Both the position numbers and the translations under genes were made by a program. Shown one piece after another: positions 1 through 8,305 of a DNA stretch of 31,257 nt (position 1 is its first letter; the number at the start of each line of letters is the position of its first letter). Below the pieces are notes generated by a model. It was not told where the DNA came from and ran no database searches. It saw only the letters and a list, made by a program, of their open reading frames with translations. Where the stretch lies: IMG/VR virus record IMGVR_UViG_3300008219_000059, positions 1-31,257 of that record. One strand, written 5' to 3'. This DNA comes from a virus.

Positions 1-3000
1 CCCCTCTTCATAGCATACTCAGCCCCTTCAAAAGGCTGTTCAGTATACGCTCCATATATATTTCTAGCTGTTCTAAAAAGACCGGGATCAAAAGGCTCTA
101 AGAATCCTAGAACTCCTGCTGTCATATCTTGTGCTAAACTATTCGATCCTTTATAAAGTTTATTCCCATACTTATCACGATTAACTGCTATATTAACCAG
201 ACTTTCTGCAAGCATGGAGGGACCAAAAGTTTCCCACAAAGGCTTAAACCAAGTCTCTCCAACAGCATCTAAAATTTTACCATCTACATCCTCTCCCCTA
301 TTTAAAGCTTCAATTCCTGCATGTATAGGACTTTGAAATTTCGCCCAAGGATTAATGTAACTTATATTTACTCTTGTTCCTTCTCCATTTTCAGGATTAC
401 CATAGTAAATAAAACGATCACCTTTATCATAAGGAGCATTAAAGAATTCTAATGCTTGTTTCCTTGTATAAGGCTGACCTTCTTCTTTTTCATTCAAGTC
501 AGTAAATATTTCATTAGCTGTATAAGGTAATGCAGTACCAGCAGCAGTTACACTAATCACAGAACCTGCTCTTGTTAATCCTGCCTTAAGTTGAGTACCG
601 CCCCTCTGACCACCAGTCTGTGATAGAAGCTTACTACCCTGTGCTATATCTCTTAATGCTGTACCATAAATATTAGTTTGAGTTCTCATTAGCTCTGTAG
701 TAAAGGCAAGAAAGTCTGCTGCTGGAAGAAGCCTTGCATATCTTACAAACTGAGGAACCCCTGCGTAATTCTGCATATGTCTGGATACCATATCTGCTGC
801 ATATTCATCCAGATTTGTAATTATAATCTCCTCGCCATCTCCTGACCTCATCCTTCTGGCAACCTGATCTGGATAGCCTTCTCCAAACTGATCTGCAAGT
901 ATCTTTTTATATGTATTTTTTTCATTAATAAAAGCCATCTGTTTCCACATGTCATCCATTGACTGATAGAGTTTAACCGCACTGGTATTTATAGAAACAG
1001 CTTTGTCTTTTAAAGTCTTGTCTCCTTTATATATCTGATCTGCTCCGTTCCAGAATTCCTTTTTACTTCCTAATCTTAAAGCTTCTCTATAGGTTCCAAG
1101 ATCAACACCGCTTTGAATATAACCAAGAGCAACTCCCTTTTCCATTTCTTTCCTAAGTTCTTTGTCACTCCACTTAGACATTCCTCTTGCAACTTGATAT
1201 ATTCCTTTTAATGAACTAGGTCTAAAATATCCTGCTCCTGCAGCCATCCAGCCAGCACCAAGAAAGTTTCTTGCAATAGCTGTGGGACTCCAAACAGTTT
1301 TAGCAGCCCTTGTATGTCCTTGTAATAAAAGATATTTTTGAAGATGTTTTTGTTGTAACACAGCAATATTGTTACCATTAATAATTGCATCTGCAACTTC
1401 TTTATTTGCATATAATCTATCAAGAGGACTGGCTCTGGTATCCAGACTACCTCCAAGGAAGTCTATTTCCATTCCGGCAATCTCTTCGCCGCCTTCTGTA
1501 ATAGGTCTTCTTACTCCTGCTCTAACAGGCAGCACAGAAGACAACTCTACTGTTCTTCCAGTGGCAGGATCAGGACGTGTTCCAGCACCACGAATAAGAC
1601 TTTCCCCTGTTCCCTGCTCTACAACTTCTCTTCCAGTCAACCTTTTTACCCACTCAGGACTATAAGAACCAAACTCACTACCCATCCATTCTGGACGTTC
1701 CCTTGTCCTTAAAACGTCCTCTGCTTCTGCACCTACTCTTCCTGCCACGGCTCCTTCAGGAGGTACTACATTTTTAATTAAGTTAGCTATAGAATTTTCA
1801 AACTGATATGTTTCTAAAGTCTGATTAATTTTCATTAAAGAGTTTGCATAATTAGTAAGAGGGTCTTTATATTCTCCAAGCAATCCTCTTAGTTCTTTTG
1901 GAATATCTTTTCTTTTAGTTAAAATTTTACCTGCCGCACCTTCTCTGAATTTTAACGGAGAAGTAAATGCAGTTATTAAATCTTCTTCTGTATGCGAGTC
2001 AAGTAAGTTTTTTATAGTTTGCTGGATTGCTCCATTCTTACCCATGTATGCATCATATATCTCTTGATCTCCTCTACTTAAAATACGTCCTTCACTTGCA
2101 TTCTGGAAAATTATTCCAAAGCCTTCATCTCCCTCTGCAAATCTTTTTCTAAAGTAGTCTTCTGCTTCCTTCCTAATTTTAGGATTATTCTTAAGAGTTT
2201 TTCCCCAATCAGGATCATCAAAAATTTTGTATTGTCTTGTAAGCCAAAGCTCACCTGACTTTCCATCCATAGATGCTTTGATTGTTGTTTCAAGCTCAGA
2301 GCCTTCTTTTATCAGACCACTATCTAGAAGTTCTTTTTGAAGAATACTTATATCTTCTCTCATACTAGCCAAAGCTTTTAATGTCAGTGGTTTATTTGCG
2401 TGTTTCGCTATTGCTTCTGGTGATCCCCTAAGAACATTATCTAAATCCTCCAGAACACCCTTACGCAAATCTCCTATTTTTTTAACACCAAACTCTTTTT
2501 CAACAGCCTTTTTAAGAGTTACTAACCTTGTATTTACACCTCGCAAGATTTTATTTCCTGCAGCTTCTTTTAGCCTTGTCAATCTTCTAACTTCACGGGG
2601 AACAGCAGTTCCTATTCTTCTACTAATCTTTCCTAATAATGTAGTATACCATCTTCTTCCATCTTCAGCAACAGGCTCTACTGATTTTGGAGAGTATCTT
2701 TTTAGACCTCTAAATAACCCTGTTCCTACACCCTCTTCTTCAAACTCAATACCAGCATGTTCGCCAGCATTTACTATAGCTTCTTTTGTTTCTTTATAAA
2801 TCTCGTCAATTTCTTCTTTTGTTTTTTCCGTACCCTCTTCCTTTAATTCTTCAGCTAACTCTTTCCTTGTACCAACATGAATTACAGCCTCACCATCCAC
2901 CTCTAGTTTTTTTCCTTCTCTTCCTACAACTGTTTCAATTTCAGAAGCTGCTGTCCTTGCTCCTATGGTAGGAAGATTTATACTTGTAAGTGTTTCAAGA

Positions 3001-3944
3001 GCTTCTTCTTCTGCCGCCTCTTCCAAGGCAATCAGTCTAGCATCATTCTTTCTTAATTGTTTTTTAGCAAGGAAATGATTAATGCCTCTTGCAGGACCAT
3101 AACCAAAGCCAAATCCTAATGCTGTTCCTAATAATGCATCCCTAGCAACTTCACCATAATTTATCTGATCACTTGGTTTATCATGAACTTCATCAAACTG
3201 TTGTTGGACCATAGTATCCAGACCTGAATGTGCCCCTGTATATGCTGCACTTTCTGCCCCATAGAGTCTAGCCATCTTCTTTGATGCAGTTTTTCTTGCT
3301 TCTTTTAATGCTTCAGTTGTAACACCTTTTGAAACTCCTTTTTCAGCAAACTCTTTTATTGCCTCTTTCTTTATCCCCTGTTTAGCCAGAGCCTTTTTCA
3401 TCTGTTCTTTTAAAGTAAATCGTGCAGCTACATTTGCAACCCTACCTCCAGTTAATCTAGCAACAGTACCAAGACCAAAAGTTCCTATTACCGATCCCCA
3501 AACACTGGGGTCTTGAACCATATTTTTAGCTGCTCTAAGAAATGTAGTTCCATCACTGTCAAGATTTTCATACATATCCATAGAATTTACCCAAGCTCTT
3601 TTAGTACCAGTATCAAGATTATCAGCATTAAAAGCTAACCATCCTGTGCTTGTTATATCGTTGTTTACTTCGGAATGTCTATTTTTTAACCACTCAGCTA
3701 AACGATTATTTGACCCCTTCCAGCGTTCCCCCTCTTCTGATTTATAGATAGTATTGGCATAGTCCAGCCACTGAGGATTTACATTCAGGCTTTCTTCTGT
3801 AAATTGTTCTTCCTGCCCATCATCTGTTACAGTTTCTTCTGCATCAAATTGACTATAATCAACAGGAGTATAGTCTGATGAAGGAGAAACCTTTTCAGCT
3901 ACATCAAATTGACTATAATCTACAGGAATATATGTATCGCTCAC
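1..3944 (-). CDS. Very large internal virion / DNA-ejection protein (partial, C-terminus beyond window)
   Basis: An open frame starts with GTG at 3944 and is still open at base 1, giving 1314 visible codons; the C-terminus lies outside the window. The GTG overlaps the TAG stop of the preceding gene by one base (TAGTG), which decides the start. The N-terminus repeats the segment PVDYSQFD (about residues 6-13 and 26-33). Gly-rich hydrophobic stretches lie near residues 115-135 and 255-275, long charged helical regions follow, and a second hydrophobic segment (FLGAGWMAAGAG) lies near residue 894. Around residues 1058-1085 is a segment with RLLPAADFLAFTTELMRT, a style seen in giant virion proteins of marine podoviruses. 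Size, last place in the structural operon and companion ejection genes suggest a protein injected with the DNA. No catalytic motif was recognised, so a lytic or polymerase domain cannot be claimed. Confidence 0.75.
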   Translation of the reverse strand, partial: MSDTYIPVDYSQFDVAEKVSPSSDYTPVDYSQFDAEETVTDDGQEEQFTEESLNVNPQWLDYANTIYKSEEGERWKGSNNRLAEWLKNRHSEVNNDITSTGWLAFNADNLDTGTKRAWVNSMDMYENLDSDGTTFLRAAKNMVQDPSVWGSVIGTFGLGTVARLTGGRVANVAARFTLKEQMKKALAKQGIKKEAIKEFAEKGVSKGVTTEALKEARKTASKKMARLYGAESAAYTGAHSGLDTMVQQQFDEVHDKPSDQINYGEVARDALLGTALGFGFGYGPARGINHFLAKKQLRKNDARLIALEEAAEEEALETLTSINLPTIGARTAASEIETVVGREGKKLEVDGEAVIHVGTRKELAEELKEEGTEKTKEEIDEIYKETKEAIVNAGEHAGIEFEEEGVGTGLFRGLKRYSPKSVEPVAEDGRRWYTTLLGKISRRIGTAVPREVRRLTRLKEAAGNKILRGVNTRLVTLKKAVEKEFGVKKIGDLRKGVLEDLDNVLRGSPEAIAKHANKPLTLKALASMREDISILQKELLDSGLIKEGSELETTIKASMDGKSGELWLTRQYKIFDDPDWGKTLKNNPKIRKEAEDYFRKRFAEGDEGFGIIFQNASEGRILSRGDQEIYDAYMGKNGAIQQTIKNLLDSHTEEDLITAFTSPLKFREGAAGKILTKRKDIPKELRGLLGEYKDPLTNYANSLMKINQTLETYQFENSIANLIKNVVPPEGAVAGRVGAEAEDVLRTRERPEWMGSEFGSYSPEWVKRLTGREVVEQGTGESLIRGAGTRPDPATGRTVELSSVLPVRAGVRRPITEGGEEIAGMEIDFLGGSLDTRASPLDRLYANKEVADAIINGNNIAVLQQKHLQKYLLLQGHTRAAKTVWSPTAIARNFLGAGWMAAGAGYFRPSSLKGIYQVARGMSKWSDKELRKEMEKGVALGYIQSGVDLGTYREALRLGSKKEFWNGADQIYKGDKTLKDKAVSINTSAVKLYQSMDDMWKQMAFINEKNTYKKILADQFGEGYPDQVARRMRSGDGEEIIITNLDEYAADMVSRHMQNYAGVPQFVRYARLLPAADFLAFTTELMRTQTNIYGTALRDIAQGSKLLSQTGGQRGGTQLKAGLTRAGSVISVTAAGTALPYTANEIFTDLNEKEEGQPYTRKQALEFFNAPYDKGDRFIYYGNPENGEGTRVNISYINPWAKFQSPIHAGIEALNRGEDVDGKILDAVGETWFKPLWETFGPSMLAESLVNIAVNRDKYGNKLYKGSNSLAQDMTAGVLGFLEPFDPGLFRTARNIYGAYTEQPFEGAEYAMKR
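3861..3932 (-). repeat. Imperfect direct repeat in N-terminal coding region
   Basis: Two near-identical copies of a roughly 22-base unit (core GATTATAGTCAATTTGATG) lie 60 bases apart, in frame, at the start of the large ejection protein. Each encodes the segment PVDYSQFD. The spacing is a multiple of three, so unit gain or loss would keep the frame. Confidence 0.85.
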
Positions 3945-6679
3945 TATAATTGACCTTCCGCTTCTTCTTCAGTTAAATTATATTTTATCCTAAAATCTTT
4001 TATATGCCGATCTCTATTATTGGGATCGTTTTTTACAGCATCCCGAAATGACTTAATAGCATTTGGAGGTGGACCACCAGATACTGCAGAAGGCTGCATT
4101 ATTCCTGATGCTCTAGCTTTTTCTATATATGTCTCTAGTGCCAGAGGCATATCCCCAGTAACTTGAAATATTCTCATTGCACTAGTATATGCATCGGCAT
4201 GTTTGCTTTCTGTATCTGCATCAAATGCACTTCCATCCAGATTTCTAAGCTGACCATCTACAATTGTAAAACGTCCCGGTGTTGCTCCTGACACCTGTTT
4301 TAAAAGGACATTATAATCTGCTGCTTCTACATTAGTCATAGTATTAGCAGCGTTATCTGCCAGTTGTTTATAAATCTTAATCCATATCTCTGCCCGGTTT
4401 CCTTCTGCCTCAGTAGCAGCTTTTTCTGCTGCACTTTGCAGTTTAGCTAGTGCTTGTTGTCTTACTACGTCCCTCTGTGCAATTTCAGCTTGCACTGTTT
4501 TAACAGCTATTTGTGCTTTTGCTCTTTCTGCTGGTTCCATTATTTGAGTAGTTCTTAGTGCTTCTTTTGCCTGACGATATTTCATCAGATCATTTTCATA
4601 ATTAGTCTCAAATTGACTTAACTCTTTAAAAGCATCTTTATCTCTTAATGTAGCTGCTCTATTCAAATTTCTAATTTCTTTTTTATCTAATCCTGCTCTT
4701 TCGATTTTTGCCATCTCAGCTTTTCTTTCTTTTTCACTTAACTCTCTTAACTGAGGGGCCATAGCTCTTGATGCATCAGCCATAATTCTTCCTGCAGTTT
4801 CAATTATACTTCCTCTACTAGCCTCTTCAGCACTTACCTGTCCAGTAGCTCCAAAAGCTGCAAGAATTTCAAAACCTCTTTGTTTTTGTAAAGAACCTAT
4901 TTGCTCATCATACATTGTTTGAGCATCTTCTGCTCCTTCCCTTAACTCTTCCACAGCCTCTCTATCCTGACTTTGTATATCTGTTCTAAAATCTTCTAAT
5001 TCCGTTTTTTCTGTTCCATATCTACTTTTTCTTCTAGCCTGTCTTTGTTTTAAGTTTTCCAACTGTTCTTTTGTAAACTTACTTTTTTCCGCTAACCCTT
5101 TTAGTGTTGCCCTTTCTGCTAGTTCAGAGGCAGCTAGTTCTGCAGCATCTTTAGTCTCTGCCGCCTCTAGTGATTTTTTGTAAGTAGCAATTCCTTCCTT
5201 TTCTCCTGCTAAGACATCATCATATGCCTGTCTTGGTGTTCCAATCCCCATGACATCTGAAAGTTTTTGATCCACAGGCTTTCCTAATAAAATATCTAAT
5301 GGGTTCCATCTGGCCTGTCTCTTTTTAGCTTCTTCAACTTCTGCTGTTTTTAAGGCAACAGGAGAGACTTGTGCTAATGCAGAGCTAACCCCTCTACCGG
5401 GTCCAATATCACTTTCATCTATAGAAGATACTCCTTCTACATTTAATTGCTCCATCTTATCTGCAGAAAGATTTCCTAGTTGTGCCAGTTTTGCTATTCT
5501 TGCACTCTGCTGCCAAGGAAGTAAATCCCTTGAAGTAAATTCTTCTACTTCTTCAAAGCGTTCTGTCTCTGGAGTATCGGTTAAGTGAAATAGATTACGG
5601 CGAGGAGCGGCGTATTTCCATCCTCTGGTAAATTTGCGAGGCACTCTATACTGCTGTTTGGGCAAAGATTTATTATTCTGGTGAGACTCAACCATACCAG
5701 AAAGTCCTCCTCTTATCTGTCCACCAGAAGCTGCTTTCTGCGTACCTCCAAATCCAAACCCACCAAGAGTACCATATAATCCAGCCCCTTGAGCAGCAGC
5801 AGTAAGCAATGTCTGTCCAAGAGAAGGTGTAGGTGCAGTCTGGGTTGTATATTGATAAGCTGCTGGTGTATAAGGGAATCCTCTAATAGAAGCTTGATAC
5901 TCCTGCAATGATCTTGTTGGGAATTCTCTTTCCTCAAGAAAATCTTGATAAGCTAAATCCAGTGCCTTCTGATCAAGCAATTGTTTTGATTCACCCACAG
6001 TCTGTAACGCAGCCAATTCTTTTAAAGCCTGATTAGGAACGCCAGTCATCTGTCTTTCTAAAAATCCAGATAGTCCTGCTGCTGCTGCTCTTTCATCTTG
6101 AAAAGCTTGTTGTGCCTGTGCAAATGCTTGAGCACTTCCTTTAGTTTGAATATCAGATAACTGTTCTTGTAGATTTCTTAATGATTCAGACTCAAGAAGT
6201 CCTGCCCTTGACCCTCCGAAAGACCCTGCTGCTGCAGCTTCTGCCGCAACTTTTGGTGCAACCTGTAAATCAAAATCTCTTTGAGCTTCTCTTTTTGCAA
6301 CATCAATTACTTCCTGCTGAAAAGGACTAGACAATCTTGCTATATCTTCTGTCGTTATAGGTCTTCCTGCTCTTGCAGCAGCATCTGTAGCTGCTGTCAG
6401 AAATGTTGCACTTGTAGCATCAGGAACACTACTTATTCCTCTTCTGGCTAAATCAGTTAGTCCTGTAAAAGCTTCTTCCTGTAAAGGACCAAAACCTCTA
6501 ATCCTTGGACCAGTAAATGGTATAAACTTCAATCCTTCTTGTTGAGCTTTAGCCTTCTGAAAAATATCTGTAATAAAAGGTCTAAACTCTGGAGGAAGTT
6601 GTGTAGTTGTTATTGAGGTCGCTGATCCTACAGGAGTTCCTGCTGGTCTTGGGCTACCCAATACTGATAATATTCCCAT
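3944..6679 (-). CDS. Internal virion (ejection) protein, 911 aa
   Basis: The ATG at 6679 follows a ribosome site (AAGGAT) by several bases and lies 10 bases after the previous stop. Residues about 150-200 carry a helical segment beginning SFGGSRAGLLESESLRN and continuing with an AF-rich, DER-containing helix, a pattern common in podovirus internal virion proteins. A Gly/Ala-rich hydrophobic stretch (about 295-315) precedes the motif SGGQIRGGLSG (about 318-328). Residues from about 500 to 770 are highly charged with Glu/Lys/Ala heptads, likely long helices or coiled coil. The gene sits between two other ejection-type proteins and overlaps the next by one base. No enzyme motif was seen. A tape measure is less likely because the other tail genes are of podovirus type. 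Role inferred from position and composition. Confidence 0.75.
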   Translation of the reverse strand: MGILSVLGSPRPAGTPVGSATSITTTQLPPEFRPFITDIFQKAKAQQEGLKFIPFTGPRIRGFGPLQEEAFTGLTDLARRGISSVPDATSATFLTAATDAAARAGRPITTEDIARLSSPFQQEVIDVAKREAQRDFDLQVAPKVAAEAAAAGSFGGSRAGLLESESLRNLQEQLSDIQTKGSAQAFAQAQQAFQDERAAAAGLSGFLERQMTGVPNQALKELAALQTVGESKQLLDQKALDLAYQDFLEEREFPTRSLQEYQASIRGFPYTPAAYQYTTQTAPTPSLGQTLLTAAAQGAGLYGTLGGFGFGGTQKAASGGQIRGGLSGMVESHQNNKSLPKQQYRVPRKFTRGWKYAAPRRNLFHLTDTPETERFEEVEEFTSRDLLPWQQSARIAKLAQLGNLSADKMEQLNVEGVSSIDESDIGPGRGVSSALAQVSPVALKTAEVEEAKKRQARWNPLDILLGKPVDQKLSDVMGIGTPRQAYDDVLAGEKEGIATYKKSLEAAETKDAAELAASELAERATLKGLAEKSKFTKEQLENLKQRQARRKSRYGTEKTELEDFRTDIQSQDREAVEELREGAEDAQTMYDEQIGSLQKQRGFEILAAFGATGQVSAEEASRGSIIETAGRIMADASRAMAPQLRELSEKERKAEMAKIERAGLDKKEIRNLNRAATLRDKDAFKELSQFETNYENDLMKYRQAKEALRTTQIMEPAERAKAQIAVKTVQAEIAQRDVVRQQALAKLQSAAEKAATEAEGNRAEIWIKIYKQLADNAANTMTNVEAADYNVLLKQVSGATPGRFTIVDGQLRNLDGSAFDADTESKHADAYTSAMRIFQVTGDMPLALETYIEKARASGIMQPSAVSGGPPPNAIKSFRDAVKNDPNNRDRHIKDFRIKYNLTEEEAEGQL

Positions 6680-6689
6680 TTTTCTATCC

Positions 6690-8303
6690 TTATGATATAA
6701 TTAGTGATTGTAAAGCTTTTGTCGCATCAGTCTCTGGTGGTTGCATGTCCCTGCCATATTTTCTTTTTCTGAATTTAGATATAAATCCATCCATAGCTTC
6801 TGCCCCTTCATCTGCATTTCCATTTCCTAACATAGCCATTACATCTGCTGGCACTACATATTCTTTTGGAGATACTGCAGCAATACCTCCTCCTTTAATA
6901 GGCATCATTACATTGTCTTGCATTCCATGTCCATCACCTTGTATTTGTCCTTCAAAGGCTCCTCCATCCTGAAGAGAAAGAAGCCCACCTTCTTTAGCAA
7001 AAATTTGAGTTGGATCAGAAAAAAATCTTCCACTTTGTCCAATAGCAGAAGGACTTACGCCTCCTTGTGTATATAGCGCAACAATCTGTTCTTGTGTTAG
7101 AGGTGGCTGAAGTGCTCTAAAGTTAAATGGTAAGTCCTCTGGTACAAAGTCCTCTGGTAAGAAGTCATCAGATGTTTCTTCCGCTTCTTCGTAGGCTTTT
7201 CTCTGTTCTTCCATTGCATCTACATCTGCCATTACACTAGCTGTTTGTAAAGCAGGTTGAATTACTCCAGTTATACCTCTACCTTCTGGAGAATAATACT
7301 CTGTTACAGTTTCTTTAACATCTTCAAAAGTTTTAGGAGGTTTACCCAACCAATCTCTACTTGTATCCTTAAAAGCCTGTATATTTATTACTTCTTCTGG
7401 AGGAACATATCTCCCCAGTCCTTCTAGAGCATATGCTCCTATATTTTCAGTAGGTGTAAAACGACCAACTGTTGGAAGATTTCTTACATCTGGACCCAAT
7501 TGTGATATATCCAGAGCCTCTCCTCCCAAACCTTCAAAACTTCCGGGTATGTTTGCTGCCTGTCTCATTATTTTAGGATCAAAACCAAGCTCCTCTAAAT
7601 AGGTAGAACTTACCTCAGTTTCAGGTACACCTTGTTGTAGAGTTTGTGCTAATGCAGATTCAGAAGTAGGATAATAAAGTTCATCTACCTTTTCTCCAAA
7701 ACGATACCTCGCCTCTGGCTCCACTCTTCTTGCAGCATCTCTAATATCGAAATCGCTTAAACCTCTAAAGGTCTTTCTAGCTCCTGTTATATCGTCGTAT
7801 TGTTTTATAAATTCATCATCAGGTTGAGGACCAACATGCTTTCTTCCATATCTACCAAGTTCTCCCAAGCCAGAAAACAGTGCTCCAGTTCCTGCACCAT
7901 ATCCTATAGATTCTCCTACAGGACGACCAGTAAGTGCTCCTGTAGCTCCACCAACAAAAGCACCTGTCAGTCCACCCTTTAATAATCTTCCTGCAATTCC
8001 TCCACCAAATGCTGGTATTATAGATGACGCAATAGGTGTAAGTACAGTCCCAAGCAACATGGCTGCGATATTTTTTGGCTTAAGAAGTTTTTTAACAAAG
8101 CCTTTTACACCTCTAAAAATACTTCCTAAGAAATATTCTGGAAGTCCTGTCTTAGGATTGAGAGACATCAGCCCTGTAGACATAAGCCTTTGAACCTCTG
8201 GCTTAGTCATATGGACTAACTCTGTATCTCCCTGTCTTCCTCTTGCAGCCATTAAGTTTGCAAGACCAGACCCCGGAGCATTTCTATCAATATATAAAGC
8301 CAT
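6690..8303 (-). CDS. Internal virion protein with Gly-rich hydrophobic region and C-terminal VVPADV motif, 537 aa
   Basis: ATG at 8303, two bases after the previous stop, with AGGTGA upstream. The N-terminus contains RGRQGDTELVHMTKPEV and NPKTGLPEYFLGSIFRG, a signature seen in many marine phage virion proteins. Residues about 70-150 are Gly/Ala/Leu-rich and hydrophobic, able to cross or insert into a membrane. Near the C-terminus, EGGLLSLQDGG (about 438-448), a GQIQGDGHGMQDN loop (452-464) and SPKEYVVPADVMAMLGNG (478-495) form a module that recurs in phage ejection and tape-measure proteins. I infer a protein delivered through the envelope during infection. The biochemical role of the module is not known to me. 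Confidence 0.75.
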   Translation of the reverse strand: MALYIDRNAPGSGLANLMAARGRQGDTELVHMTKPEVQRLMSTGLMSLNPKTGLPEYFLGSIFRGVKGFVKKLLKPKNIAAMLLGTVLTPIASSIIPAFGGGIAGRLLKGGLTGAFVGGATGALTGRPVGESIGYGAGTGALFSGLGELGRYGRKHVGPQPDDEFIKQYDDITGARKTFRGLSDFDIRDAARRVEPEARYRFGEKVDELYYPTSESALAQTLQQGVPETEVSSTYLEELGFDPKIMRQAANIPGSFEGLGGEALDISQLGPDVRNLPTVGRFTPTENIGAYALEGLGRYVPPEEVINIQAFKDTSRDWLGKPPKTFEDVKETVTEYYSPEGRGITGVIQPALQTASVMADVDAMEEQRKAYEEAEETSDDFLPEDFVPEDLPFNFRALQPPLTQEQIVALYTQGGVSPSAIGQSGRFFSDPTQIFAKEGGLLSLQDGGAFEGQIQGDGHGMQDNVMMPIKGGGIAAVSPKEYVVPADVMAMLGNGNADEGAEAMDGFISKFRKRKYGRDMQPPETDATKALQSLIIS

Positions 8304-8305
8304 AG

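Noticed and set aside
3944-6679. Tape-measure protein
   Set aside because: Long helical composition fits, but the neck and nozzle genes are podovirus-type and there is no tail-tube or sheath gene, so an internal virion protein is favoured.
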